64,000 bases of DNA from positions 1,364,001-1,428,000 of the forward strand of contig OZ007031.1 of the NCBI GenBank assembly GCA_963931605.1, in the 5' to 3' direction. This stretch comes from CALUOB01 sp944322305. GTDB taxonomy: Bacteria; Actinomycetota; Coriobacteriia; Coriobacteriales; Coriobacteriaceae. Both the position numbers and the translations under genes were made by a program. The notes under the pieces are model-generated. The model searched no databases and was not told the DNA's origin. It saw only the letters and a list, made by a program, of their open reading frames with translations. Shown piece after piece: positions 49,895-57,824 of this stretch. The first letter of the stretch is position 1; each line of letters opens with the position of its first letter.

Positions 49895-51412
49895 ATGGCT
49901 GACGAGGAGACGTTTGCGCTTGAGGGCGACGGGCTGTACGAGGTGACGTGGGACGGCGCCGACGCTCCGCTGCGGATGCCGCTTCTCGCCTCTCCCGCAG
50001 ACGCGCGGGGGCGCGGCATGGACCTTTCCGTGGTGCGCGGCGGCGAGGCGGTCGACCTCACGGGCGCGACGGCGTACCTGCTGTGGCGCCACCGCGAGGC
50101 GCGGGCGCGCGGGTGCGAGCCGTTCGAGGCGGTGGACGCCGCGCACGGCCGGTTCCGCGTGTTCTGGCCCGCATCGATGGCGTGCGCGGAGGGCACGGTC
50201 GACGCGCAGGTGGTGGTCTGCGGCGGAGACGAGGCGATCTCTTCCGCGCCTTTCGCCGTGCGCGTGGCGGCTGCGCTCGGCGGCGTCGAGGGCTCGGGCG
50301 GCGACGGGTACTCGATGTTCCTGGAGGCGATCCGGAAGTTCGAGGAGGCCGATGAGCTGATCGACGCCGCCGTCGAGAAGGCACAGCAGGCGGCTTCGGC
50401 CGCCGAGGGGGCATCTGCCGCGATCGCTGCGGCGACGGCCGCGGCCGCGGCGGCGACCGAGGCGAAGGACGACCTGCTCGCGGCGGCGGAGCGCGGCGAC
50501 TTCGACGGCGACCCGGGCGCCGCGGGCGCCGACGGGCAGGACGGTGCCGACGGCCAGGACGGCGTGAGCCCGACGGCGAAGGTGGAGCAGACCGAGACCG
50601 GAGCGCTCATCACCGTGACGGACGCTTCCGGCACCACGACCGCGACGCTCGCGCACGGGCAGAAGGGCGACGCGCTCACGTTCGACGACCTCACCGAGGA
50701 GCAGGTGGCGGCGCTGCGCGGCGAGAAGGGCGATACGGGCGACGCGTTCGAGTACTCCGACTTCACGCCCGAGCAGCTGGAGGCGCTGCGCGGGCCGGCC
50801 GGGGCGGACGGGGCCGACGGTGCGGACGGCATCAGCCCGCAGGTGTTCTTCGTCAGCTATCCCGAGGATGAGGGCATCAAGATCCAGATCTGGGACTACC
50901 AGCACGCGGAGGCGCGCGTGATCAGGCACGGCACGAGCTGCACCCACTCGTGGGACGGCACGGTGCTCACCGTGACGAGCGCGAGCGGGACGAGCTCGGC
51001 AGACCTCGCGGGGCCGAAGGGCGACAAGGGCGATCCCGGCGAAGCGTTTTCGTACTCGGACTTCACGGCGGAGCAGCTGGAGGCGCTGCGCGGGCCGGCG
51101 GGTGCCGACGGCGCAGACGGCGCGAACGGGGCCGACGGGGCCGATGCCGACATCGTGGGGGCGGCCGCCACGGTGGACGGGTCCACGGGGACGCCCACGG
51201 TAGCCGTGACGATGGGCGGGACACCGGGGGCGCGGACGTTCGCGTTCGCCTTCTCGGGCCTCAAGGGCGAGGCCGGCGAACCCGGGCCGCAGGGAGAGCC
51301 GGGCGCGGACGGGGCGCCGGGCAGCGCGCCCGACCTTTCCGCGTACGCGACGAAGGCCTATGTGGACCAGGCGATAGAAGGCCTGGACGATCTTTCCGAG
51401 ATGGAGTTCTAG
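49895..51412 (+). CDS. Upper-baseplate/fibre protein with collagen-like repeats
   Basis: 505 residues. The N-terminal about 130 residues resemble the BppU N-domain (LRMPLLASPADARGRGMDLSVVRGGEAVDLTGATAYLLW). A coiled coil (about 145-205, Ala-rich) leads to Gly-X-Y runs (GAAGADGQDGADGQDG, GPAGADGADGADG, GEAGEPGPQGEPGADG) broken by repeats of the form (Y/F)SDFT-EQLEALRG. These make a trimeric stalk. It ends DDLSEMEF like the preceding protein. Probably carries the receptor-binding part with the next gene. Confidence 0.8.
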   Translation: MADEETFALEGDGLYEVTWDGADAPLRMPLLASPADARGRGMDLSVVRGGEAVDLTGATAYLLWRHREARARGCEPFEAVDAAHGRFRVFWPASMACAEGTVDAQVVVCGGDEAISSAPFAVRVAAALGGVEGSGGDGYSMFLEAIRKFEEADELIDAAVEKAQQAASAAEGASAAIAAATAAAAAATEAKDDLLAAAERGDFDGDPGAAGADGQDGADGQDGVSPTAKVEQTETGALITVTDASGTTTATLAHGQKGDALTFDDLTEEQVAALRGEKGDTGDAFEYSDFTPEQLEALRGPAGADGADGADGISPQVFFVSYPEDEGIKIQIWDYQHAEARVIRHGTSCTHSWDGTVLTVTSASGTSSADLAGPKGDKGDPGEAFSYSDFTAEQLEALRGPAGADGADGANGADGADADIVGAAATVDGSTGTPTVAVTMGGTPGARTFAFAFSGLKGEAGEPGPQGEPGADGAPGSAPDLSAYATKAYVDQAIEGLDDLSEMEF

Positions 51413-52795
51413 ATGGCTGTGGGGACGGTTTCCAAGGCGCTTCTGACCGAGATCGCCAACGCGATCCGCGAGCAGAACGGGCAGCAGGCGCGCTACATGC
51501 CGCTGGAGATGGGCTCGCGGGTGCTGGAGATGGACGGGACGCGCGAGGGCGCGGGGCTCGTCGCCGCGCCCGAGGCGGGCACCGGGATCCTCTCCGAGGT
51601 CGTGTTCGAGCTTCTGGCCGACGCGATCCGCACGCAGAACGGGTCAGCGGCCACCTACACCCCCGCCGAGATGCCGGCGGCGATCCGCGCGCTCACATGG
51701 GACACGGGGGTCAAGATGCGCGCGCTGCTGCTCTCGGACGGGACGCTCGAGCTGAACTACCGCGACGGCCGGTCCTCCGACGTGGAGGGGGCGGTGATCC
51801 TGGAGGGATGGGAGATCCCGGCCGAGGGCTTCTCGTCCTCGAGCGACATCCCCTGGCGCACGCGCCGCGGCGAGGTGCTGCGGGCGCTGATAGACTCGGA
51901 CTTCGCGGGCGGCGGCCTGACCAACGCGTCGCACCTGTTCCAAAGCCTGCAGCAGATGACCGAGGTGCGGGGGTTCGAGGCGCTCGAGGGCGCGCTGAGC
52001 TTCGATCAGGTGTTCTCGAGCTGCCCTTCGCTGGAGAGCGTGTACGCTGCCAGATGGGAGCCTGCCGGCGAGCAGACGGGCAGCCTTGGCCTCTACGGGT
52101 GCAACCGCCTGGTGGGCGGGATGGGCTATTCGCCCGACTACGGCGAGGACGTCGACGGCCACCTGGGGTTCGGCGAGGACGGGATCTTGACGGATCCCGC
52201 GGCCGATGCGCGCGAATGGGTGGCGTGCCACCTGTACGCCGACGGCGAGCTCGTGCTGACGCTGGATCCCGAGCCCGAGGAGGGACGCGAGGTCGCGCTG
52301 AGCTCGCGGATGTGCGCGACGGCGCGCTACCGGGCGATCGGGTCGCGCGCCTGGGACGATGCCGGGGTGGACGTGCTGAAGGCGACGTTCTCCGAGGACC
52401 TGTCGGGGCTTACGTACGCGAACCTGTCGTACTGGTTCTACACCGATGGGGAGATGGCCGAGGTCACCGGGCTCTCCAACCTGCCGGAGGTCCGGGAGAT
52501 GCGCTACGCGTTCTCGAGCTGCGACGGGCTCACCGAGCTCGACCTGTCCGGGTTTCCGACCGAGGGGCTCGCGGACCTGTTCTACTGCTTCTCGGGCTGC
52601 TCGAACCTGGCGACCATCTGGGTGGATGCGGACTGGTCGCTGCCCGCGGGGTGCGAGGGGTCCGGCATGTTCTACGGCTGCGGGGCGCTGGTGGGCGGCG
52701 CGGGGACGGCGTACGACAGCGGAGGCCGGGACGAGGGCTACTGCCGGATCGACGACCCGCCGGTGGCTCCGGGGTATCTGACTGTGAAGGGCTAG
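51413..52795 (+). CDS. Leucine-rich-repeat (BspA/DUF285-like) phage surface protein
   Basis: 460 residues, ATG one base after the previous stop. The N-terminus has two helical repeats (LLTEIANAIREQNGQQARYMPLEM and LLADAIRTQNGSAATYTPAEM) seen in Coriobacteria/Firmicutes phage tail proteins. The second half contains BspA-type repeats with FSSC/FYGC signatures (LFQSLQQMTEV, VFSSCPSLESV, AFSSCDGLTELDLSGF, CFSGCSNLATIWV). Likely the receptor-binding or host-recognition protein at the tail tip. No reverse transcriptase or template repeat was found nearby. Confidence 0.78.
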   Translation: MAVGTVSKALLTEIANAIREQNGQQARYMPLEMGSRVLEMDGTREGAGLVAAPEAGTGILSEVVFELLADAIRTQNGSAATYTPAEMPAAIRALTWDTGVKMRALLLSDGTLELNYRDGRSSDVEGAVILEGWEIPAEGFSSSSDIPWRTRRGEVLRALIDSDFAGGGLTNASHLFQSLQQMTEVRGFEALEGALSFDQVFSSCPSLESVYAARWEPAGEQTGSLGLYGCNRLVGGMGYSPDYGEDVDGHLGFGEDGILTDPAADAREWVACHLYADGELVLTLDPEPEEGREVALSSRMCATARYRAIGSRAWDDAGVDVLKATFSEDLSGLTYANLSYWFYTDGEMAEVTGLSNLPEVREMRYAFSSCDGLTELDLSGFPTEGLADLFYCFSGCSNLATIWVDADWSLPAGCEGSGMFYGCGALVGGAGTAYDSGGRDEGYCRIDDPPVAPGYLTVKG

Positions 52796-53148
52796 GCTCT
52801 GCTGTTCAGCGCCTTCCTGACCTTCTCGTAGAGCTTTTCTCCGCTGAGGCCCCAGGGCTTGTCTATGGTCCTGAGCGCCTCAGCTACCTCATCGGAGCAC
52901 GCATAGTCCTGTGCGTCTTCGAAGTCCCAGCCCATGTATTCGGCAAGGTATGCAGATAGCTCGCGCATCGGATAACCCTCCGTACGCTCACGCGCAAGAT
53001 ACATGCGCGCATCCATCAAAGAGAGATCCCAATGCTTCTGCAGCAGACCGATGATTTTCTTCTCGTCTGCTATTCCCTCATTCAGCGCAGCGACTGCCCG
53101 GGCGAGGGATTCGTCGTATCCATTTTGATATTCGATGCTCTGGTACAT
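52792..53148 (-). CDS. Leftward small protein of unknown function (moron-type)
   Basis: 118 residues from ATG 53148, with AGAGAGGG upstream; an open frame continues to 53412 but lacks a start signal. The sequence has two alpha-helical halves (ESLARAVAALNEGIADEKKIIGLLQKHW and WDFEDAQDYACSDEVAEALRTIDKP). I do not recognise it. It opposes the late operon, has lower GC and a possible own promoter (TAAAAT on the minus strand near 53225), so it may be expressed in the lysogen. Confidence 0.65.
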   Translation of the reverse strand: MYQSIEYQNGYDESLARAVAALNEGIADEKKIIGLLQKHWDLSLMDARMYLARERTEGYPMRELSAYLAEYMGWDFEDAQDYACSDEVAEALRTIDKPWGLSGEKLYEKVRKALNSRA

Positions 53149-53217
53149 CTGCCGCCCTCTCTTATCGCCTGCATGCTCTTGTGAACTCCTTTGTGAAGAA
53201 ACAGAACGCAACATTAC

Positions 53218-53241
53218 GCCCATTTTACCAGCTAGATGGGC
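53218..53241. terminator. Hairpin between the leftward gene and the lysis genes
   Basis: GCCCAT (53218-53223) and ATGGGC (53236-53241) with a 12-base loop, followed by ATTTTG. A weak terminator or regulatory hairpin in the leader region of the leftward gene. Confidence 0.35.
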
Positions 53242-53308
53242 ATTTTGTGACTGCGCATGACACTTCTCCCATAGGGCGGGGGCGTTCCCGTCCGGGGAGG
53301 AGGCGCGC

Positions 53309-53524
53309 ATGGAGTCGGTCGTCGCGGCGCTCGTGACGGGGGTGCTCACCCTCGCCGGGGTGCTCGTGTCCAACTCGCGCAGCCGCGCGGTCATGGAGGT
53401 CAAGATCGACAACCTGACGCGTCAGGTCGAGAGGCACAACTGCCTCGTCGAGCGCACCTACGCCCTGGAGCAGGACGTCGCCGTCGTGAAGGCGGAGATC
53501 GACAACCTGAGGAAGGGGCAATGA
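53309..53524 (+). CDS. Small membrane/coiled-coil protein of the lysis module
   Basis: 71 residues. One N-terminal membrane helix (VVAALVTGVLTLAGVLVSN) and a coiled coil (VEVKIDNLTRQVERH to AEIDNLRKGQ), the build of XhlA-like and other holin-associated proteins. It overlaps the holin-like gene by 4 bases. GGGGAGGAGG precedes the ATG. Confidence 0.68.
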   Translation: MESVVAALVTGVLTLAGVLVSNSRSRAVMEVKIDNLTRQVERHNCLVERTYALEQDVAVVKAEIDNLRKGQ

Positions 53525-53748
53525 TGGAGGCTTTCCTGACGTCCAACGAGTGGCCGTGGCGCCTGGCGCGGACCGTCGTGCAGGGCGTGCTCGGCGTGGT
53601 CGTGGCCAACGTGGACATGCTCGTGGGCTGCGCGGTGCTGGAGCCCGAGTGGCGCGCCGTGGTGGTGGCGCTCGTCATGGCCGTGCTGTCGCCGGTGATG
53701 GCGGAGCTCGGCGCGGCGCTGCCGACGGGCGGTGGTTCCGATGAGTGA
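53521..53748 (+). CDS. Putative holin
   Basis: 75 residues with two hydrophobic segments (VVQGVLGVVVANVDMLVGCAVL and VVVALVMAVLSPVMAELGAAL) and a polar tail. Small size, membrane build and place just before the amidase point to a holin that times lysis. No named family is certain. Confidence 0.65.
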   Translation: MMEAFLTSNEWPWRLARTVVQGVLGVVVANVDMLVGCAVLEPEWRAVVVALVMAVLSPVMAELGAALPTGGGSDE

Positions 53749-53881
53749 GCGCGAGTTCGCGAGCGAGGAGGAGCGCTGGGAGGCGCTGCGCGGCGAGGGC
53801 GTCGAGGCGGCCGCGCCGGACGGCTGGGAGCCCGGCGAGGGCGAGGACGGCGGCTTCGAGGAGGTGCCCGATGGCGTATAG
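53741..53881 (+). CDS. 46-residue acidic protein between holin and endolysin
   Basis: ATG 53741 overlaps the holin stop by 8 bases and the TAG overlaps the amidase start by 11. The product MSEREFASEEERWEALRGEG and on is strongly acidic with no membrane segment. Unknown; it may be a lysis timing protein or a leader that couples translation. Confidence 0.5.
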   Translation: MSEREFASEEERWEALRGEGVEAAAPDGWEPGEGEDGGFEEVPDGV

Positions 53882-54815
53882 CATCCTCTTCAAGCAGTGC
53901 GGGAGCGACCACATGACGCGCGGGCGCTCGCGCGCGATAGACCGCATCGTGGTGCACTTCACGGCGACGCTCGCCTCCGCGCGCAACAATGCGACGTACT
54001 TCGCGAGGAACGAGAAGCAGGGCGCCTCCGCGCACTACTTTATCGACGACATCACGCCCGAGATCTACCAGAGCGTGGCCGAGGGCGACACCGCCTGGCA
54101 CGCGGGGAACTGGGCGATGAACTGCCGCGCGATCGGGATCGAGGTCGTCTCGGCCGGCGAGGACTTCAGCGTCGTGGAGGTCGACAAGCTCTCCTGGCTC
54201 GTGAGGAAGCTCATGGCCAAGTACGGCATCGGCGCCTCCGGGGTCATCCGCCACTACGACGTGACGGGCAAGCTCTGCCCCGCGCCCTACGTGGCGGCGT
54301 CCAAGTGGGCGGCGCTCAAGGCCGCGATCACGGGAGGGGCGGCGTCCGGCGGGACGACCTCTGCCGCGCCCGGCGGCACGGTCTCTGAGCTCGCGCGGCG
54401 CGTCATCGCAGGCGAGTTCGGCAACGGGGACGCGCGGCGCGCAGCCCTGGGGAGCCGCTACTCGGAGGTGCAGGCGGAGGTGAACCGCATCCTGGGCGGG
54501 GGCTCCTCGTCTGTTCCCGCGCAGCCCGCCGCCCCCGACATCGAGGCGCTGGCCCAGGCGGTGATCAGGGGCGACTACGGCAACGGGGACGATCGGCGCG
54601 CGGCGCTCGGTGCGAGCTACGACGCGGTGCAGGCTAGGGTCAACGAGATCCTGGGCGCCGGCGGCGGTTCTTCTGGCGGCTCGGGCGGTGCGGACATCGA
54701 AGCACTAGCGCGGGCGGTCATACGCGGCGAGTACGGCAACGGCGAGGAGCGCAGGTCGCGCCTGGGGTCGCTGTACGACGCGGTGCAGGCGCGCGTGAAC
54801 GAGATCCTACTTTGA
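53871..54815 (+). CDS. Endolysin: N-acetylmuramoyl-L-alanine amidase with three CW_7 repeats
   Basis: 314 residues, ATG 53871 after CGAGGAGGTG. Amidase_2 domain (about 1-150) with Zn ligands in VVHFTAT, WHAGN and the RHYDVTGKLCPAP motif: it cuts the bond between muramic acid and the stem peptide. Then three CW_7 (Cpl-7-type) wall-binding repeats of about 40 residues (each with an IxGEFGNGDxRRxxLG-like core and VQAxVNxIL), joined by Gly/Ser linkers. The repeats bind muropeptides. Confidence 0.93.
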   Translation: MAYSILFKQCGSDHMTRGRSRAIDRIVVHFTATLASARNNATYFARNEKQGASAHYFIDDITPEIYQSVAEGDTAWHAGNWAMNCRAIGIEVVSAGEDFSVVEVDKLSWLVRKLMAKYGIGASGVIRHYDVTGKLCPAPYVAASKWAALKAAITGGAASGGTTSAAPGGTVSELARRVIAGEFGNGDARRAALGSRYSEVQAEVNRILGGGSSSVPAQPAAPDIEALAQAVIRGDYGNGDDRRAALGASYDAVQARVNEILGAGGGSSGGSGGADIEALARAVIRGEYGNGEERRSRLGSLYDAVQARVNEILL

Positions 54816-54941
54816 CGGTAGGCCAGGGCCCGGCGCACGGCTTTTCAACGTTTTCCATGCGCCGGAGGGCCCTGCTATAGCCCGCAGGCGTGTGGAAAAA
54901 GTTGGAAAGCCCCGGGCCCCTTGCTTTGGGATCGACATGGT

Positions 54942-54980
54942 GCGGCCCCGCATCTCTTGGGATGCGGGGCCGCCTTGTCT
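54942..54980 (+). terminator. Late-operon terminator
   Basis: GCGGCCCCGCATC (54942-54954) pairs exactly with GATGCGGGGCCGC (54961-54973), followed by CTTGTCTT. An earlier GC-rich hairpin (about 54827-54876, CAGGGCCC with GGGCCCTG) also lies between the amidase and this site. Confidence 0.75.
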
Positions 54981-55276
54981 TAGATGGTTATGCCTTCGCG
55001 GCGCCTAGGGCCTGCTACGAGCATTCGGTACCACCAGCCGCGGTCTCTCGGGCCCGCCTCGGCGAGCGTGTCTATCAGGCGAGTTTGGGTCACCTCGTCG
55101 AGGCGAGCGAAGTCGTCGCGCATCGCGTTCTCGATTGCTGCGGACGCCTCGATCATGTTGCGCAGGATCCTCTGCTTCTCCTCTAGGGTGAAGCTCTGTG
55201 GGGAAATCTCGACCAGTTCTGCCATGAAGTAGGCGCGGTCCTCTTCTGCGGTGAGGGCGTTCCAGTCGGTTGCCAT
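54980..55276 (-). CDS. Small helical phage protein next to attR
   Basis: 98 residues, ATG 55276 after AAAGGAGA. Charged and helical (NALTAEEDRAYFMAELVEISPQSFTLEEKQRILRN), with WWYRMLVAGPRRREG near the end. Not recognised. It is the last gene of the prophage, leftward, in a position where lysogenic-conversion genes are common. Confidence 0.6.
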   Translation of the reverse strand: MATDWNALTAEEDRAYFMAELVEISPQSFTLEEKQRILRNMIEASAAIENAMRDDFARLDEVTQTRLIDTLAEAGPRDRGWWYRMLVAGPRRREGITI

Positions 55277-55324
55277 TTGGAATCTCCTTTTCCTTCTGGA
55301 ACCGTCTTTCTGGGACTTCTGGGT

Positions 55325-55344
55325 GGTACGAATTCCGGTACGAA
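55325..55344. repeat. Arm-type integrase sites, right
   Basis: GGTACGAAT (55325-55333) and GGTACGAA (55337-55344), 12 bp apart, about 130 bp inside attR. They match the pair at 21288-21307. Confidence 0.6.
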
Positions 55345-55456
55345 GGAGCCTGGAAGGAGCGTTTCGCAGCGTTTTCTTGCGTTGTGCACATCAGTTAGAA
55401 AAACGGTATTTTACCTGCGGAAATGATGCGTTTTGTTGCGAAGCGCTCCTTGGTGC

Positions 55457-55579
55457 TTATACCCCCTCAGTCCCCCAGTTGGTAACGCTCTGGCGTGAGA
55501 CGCCGAGCAGCATGGCGAGCTGCTCCTGGGTCATGTTGCGCGTGGCGCGCAGGTGCTGAAGGTTTTCGCGGAAGCTCAT
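55457..55579 (-). pseudogene. N-terminal part of the XRE regulator split by the prophage
   Basis: ATG 55579 follows AAAGGTCC. MSFRENLQHLRATRNMTQEQ continues LAMLLGVSRQSVTNW and then enters phage DNA (GTEGV, stop at 55457). This is the first half of an XRE helix-turn-helix, missing its C-terminal part, which lies at 20250-21193. In the lysogen only a 40-residue peptide can be made from here. Confidence 0.85.
55474..55482. other. attR core
   Basis: CCCAGTTGG, identical to attL 21185-21193 and at the matching codon of the split gene. Confidence 0.75.
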
Positions 55580-56205
55580 GGCGGACCTTTCTGGTTGCGT
55601 CGGCCGCGGGTCTCCGCGCGCGGGCGCCACATCATCTGCACCAGTATACGCGAGCGTGCAGAGCAGGCGGCGATCGGCGCGGGCAGAGCGCGGCGCGATC
55701 CGGACGGGCGGCAACGCCCCGGTCGTGTCGTTCTGTTTGTGCCGGCACCCATGAGATTACGCGAACGCCGCATGCTCCTCTACCAACCGGCGGGCTGCAT
55801 TTCTGCGGTTTTTCTCGCAACCGAAAAGCGCCCAGCAGTTGCTTTTCGCAGGTAGCAGGGTATGCAACGCACAATACGGCCCCACAGCGCGCCAACGCCG
55901 GCAGGCGGGCGACGCGCGCTTGCACAAACCTGCGGGCACCTGCGCAGCGATGCGAGCGCCCGAGTGCCCGCGTCGCTGCGCAGGTGCCCGCAGACCCTCG
56001 CGCAGCCCCGCCGCCCGCCCGTGCGACGCGCGGGCGGGCACACGGCCCGCAGCCCAAGTCTGCTTGGCTTCGTTTCAGATTTGTTAGAAGTGGTTTACTT
56101 TTGTTGTGCGCTGCCGTATAGTCACTAAAAGTTTTAATTGGCTAACTTATGTTAGGCCTTGCGTTGGCCCGCCGCCCGCTGCACGCCGCAACCAAAGGAG
56201 GTCCC
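55580..56205. other. 626-bp gap holding the XRE promoter and long hairpins
   Basis: No gene can be supported. CTGCGGGCACCTGCGCAGCG begins a perfect 21-bp stem (55930-55950 with 55973-55993, 22-base loop). A second GC-rich hairpin follows (CCGCCCG near 56012 with CGGGCGG near 56031). AT-rich DNA just before 56140 is likely the promoter of the DUF3793 gene. Confidence 0.55.
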
Positions 56206-56943
56206 ATGGAACGCCCGCTTACGTCGGATGCGCTGGAAGACGCCATCGCGTACCACTGCGCCGCCGTACTGCTCGACGCCCGACCGGCCAGCATGTTCAC
56301 CTTTGTGGGCGATTTCGCCTCTTCCCGCGGAACGGCGCAGGCGCAGGGGCCCTGCATGTCTTGGGACAGAAGCAACGGGTGCGCAGACGCCGCGCCCCTC
56401 ACCGACGGCCAGCGCAGCCGGCGCAGGCGCCTTACCCAGCTGCTGGACGCCTGCGAGAAGAACCTCTCCCACGCCGGCATCCGCGCTCGGATTCTATCCT
56501 GGCGTCCCTGCGGCGCCATCGTCTTCGTGTACCGCCCCGATCGCCTGGCGCGCAGCATGGCCGACCCGCGCGTGTCGCGGGCGCTTGCGCTCGGAGGCTA
56601 CCGCGCTTCGCAAGCAGGGCGCGCAGCCGGTGACGCCGCTTGGCTCGACGCGCTTCTCGAACAGCTGGGCGCGCGCTTCTCGTGCGAGACGGGCGTCCCG
56701 CACGAGATCGGCTTCTTCTTGGGATACCCCTACGAGGACGTGGCGGGCTTCATAGCGCACCGCGGGCGCAACTTCATCTGCTTCGGCTGTTGGAAGGTGT
56801 ACGCCAACCCGCGGCAAGCGCTTCGGAGCTTCTCGCGGTTCAAGCGCTGCGCGCGCAGGGCGGCGCGCCTGCGGAGCGCCGGGGCAACCCTCGCCGACTT
56901 GGCCCGCCCGGCAACGCCCCGTCCCGCAGGGGCCAGGCGATAA
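56206..56943 (+). CDS. DUF3793 family protein
   Basis: 245 residues, ATG 56206 after AAAGGAGG. Recognised from YHCAAVLLDARPASMFTF at the N-terminus and HEIGFFLGYPYEDVAGFIAHRGRNFICFGCWKVYANP, the conserved core of DUF3793 proteins of anaerobes. Function is unknown, but the family is repeatedly found beside flavodoxin genes and iron-transport genes, as here (flavodoxin 110 bases downstream). Two Cys in the ICFGCWKVY region may bind a cofactor or metal. Confidence 0.85.
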   Translation: MERPLTSDALEDAIAYHCAAVLLDARPASMFTFVGDFASSRGTAQAQGPCMSWDRSNGCADAAPLTDGQRSRRRRLTQLLDACEKNLSHAGIRARILSWRPCGAIVFVYRPDRLARSMADPRVSRALALGGYRASQAGRAAGDAAWLDALLEQLGARFSCETGVPHEIGFFLGYPYEDVAGFIAHRGRNFICFGCWKVYANPRQALRSFSRFKRCARRAARLRSAGATLADLARPATPRPAGARR

Positions 56944-57053
56944 CGCCGCGCCCCGCGCGAGCGCGGCAACCGCCCGAACGGGCGTGCAAAACGAAGCGCC
57001 CACCCTATCGGTAATCCGCCCGCATGTGCGGGCATGACGAGAAAGGACAAGCA

Positions 57054-57473
57054 ATGAGCAAGGTAGCAGTGGTGTTTTGGAGCGGCACGGGCAACACCGA
57101 GGCCATGGCCGACCTGGTGGCCGAGGGAGCGCGCACGGCCGGCGCCGAAGTCGACGTTCAGCAGGCAGCGAAGTTCTCCTCGGCCAAGCTTGACGAGTAC
57201 GACGCCTTTGCCTTCGGATGCCCGGCCATGGGCTCCGAGGAGCTTGAAAGCGATGAGTTCGAGCCCATGTGGGACGACGTTGAGCCCGGGCTGCCCGGCC
57301 GCAAGGTAGCGCTGTTCGGCAGCTACGACTGGGCGGACGGCGAATGGATGGACCTGTGGAAAGAGCGCGCCGAGAACGCCGGGGTCTCGATTGCCGACGC
57401 CGTCATCGCCAAGGACTACCCCGACGACGAGGCCGCCGAGGCGTGCCGCGCTTTGGGCGCCGCGCTGGCGTAA
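57054..57473 (+). CDS. Flavodoxin
   Basis: 139 residues, ATG 57054 after GAAAGGAC. The FMN phosphate loop is FWSGTGNTEAMA (about 8-19), followed by FGCPAMGSEELE and FGSYDWADGEWMD that hold the isoalloxazine ring. Short-chain, acidic, cytoplasmic electron carrier that can replace ferredoxin. Probably in one unit with the DUF3793 gene. Confidence 0.93.
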   Translation: MSKVAVVFWSGTGNTEAMADLVAEGARTAGAEVDVQQAAKFSSAKLDEYDAFAFGCPAMGSEELESDEFEPMWDDVEPGLPGRKVALFGSYDWADGEWMDLWKERAENAGVSIADAVIAKDYPDDEAAEACRALGAALA

Positions 57474-57554
57474 CGCGGCTCTGCGGCCCACCGCGCGCAT
57501 CCCAACAACGTTCCGCATGCGTTCCGTATCAGCTAGAGCCCAAAAAACGGCCTG

Positions 57555-57782
57555 TTAGAGAAACAAAGTGCCAGCGGAACGCTTCTGTGCATACCGTTTG
57601 CATGCGGAACGCCTGCCGGCTCGCACGCGTCGCCGCCAGCCGCCTTTGAACAGTCGCCGCGCTTGCATTGAGCAGCCGCCGCGCTTGCAGAGTTTGTCGA
57701 TAAAAACGCTCCGCTTGCACTTCTTGTCACCTAAACGCCCGAATCCGGCCCATTAGAGAAACAAGATGCAAGCGGAGCGTTC
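57555..57782. repeat. Three copies of a 30-bp repeat, two of them forming a long hairpin
   Basis: Copies at 57555-57584 and 57753-57782 share TTAGAGAAACAA followed by TGC-AGCGGA-CG; a third, inverted, lies at about 57704-57734. The inverted copy and the last copy pair over AACGCTCCGCTTGCA/TGCAAGCGGAGCGTT. They fill most of the 351-bp gap 57474-57824 between convergent genes and may end transcription from both. Confidence 0.65.
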
Positions 57783-57824
57783 GTGCGTGCACCTTTTGCG
57801 GCGAGAACAAGCGCCGGCGCCGGC

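Larger units (their letters stand above)
21185..55482. mobile_element. Prophage with polysaccharide cargo, about 34.3 kb
   Basis: Bounded by a short core repeat (CCCAGTTGG at 21185-21193 and 55474-55482) that lies at the same codons of a split XRE gene. Integrase is at the left end beside the core; arm-type GGTACGAA repeats occur about 100-150 bp inside each end. The minus-strand early genes (integrase, repressor) face a plus-strand late operon: primase, terminase, portal, scaffold, capsid, connectors, baseplate, fibre, holin-like, amidase. A 13-kb cargo (about 32.1-45.2 kb) interrupts the late genes between portal and scaffold. Major tail, tail chaperone and tape measure genes are absent, so the element may be defective or use an unusual particle. 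Confidence 0.92.

Noticed and set aside
51413..52795. Diversity-generating retroelement acting on the tail-tip gene
   Set aside because: No reverse transcriptase gene, template repeat or accessory Avd-like gene is present in the window.
21185..55482. tRNA gene as prophage attachment site
   Set aside because: No tRNA-like T-loop or cloverleaf is seen at either end; the core falls in a protein gene whose halves match.
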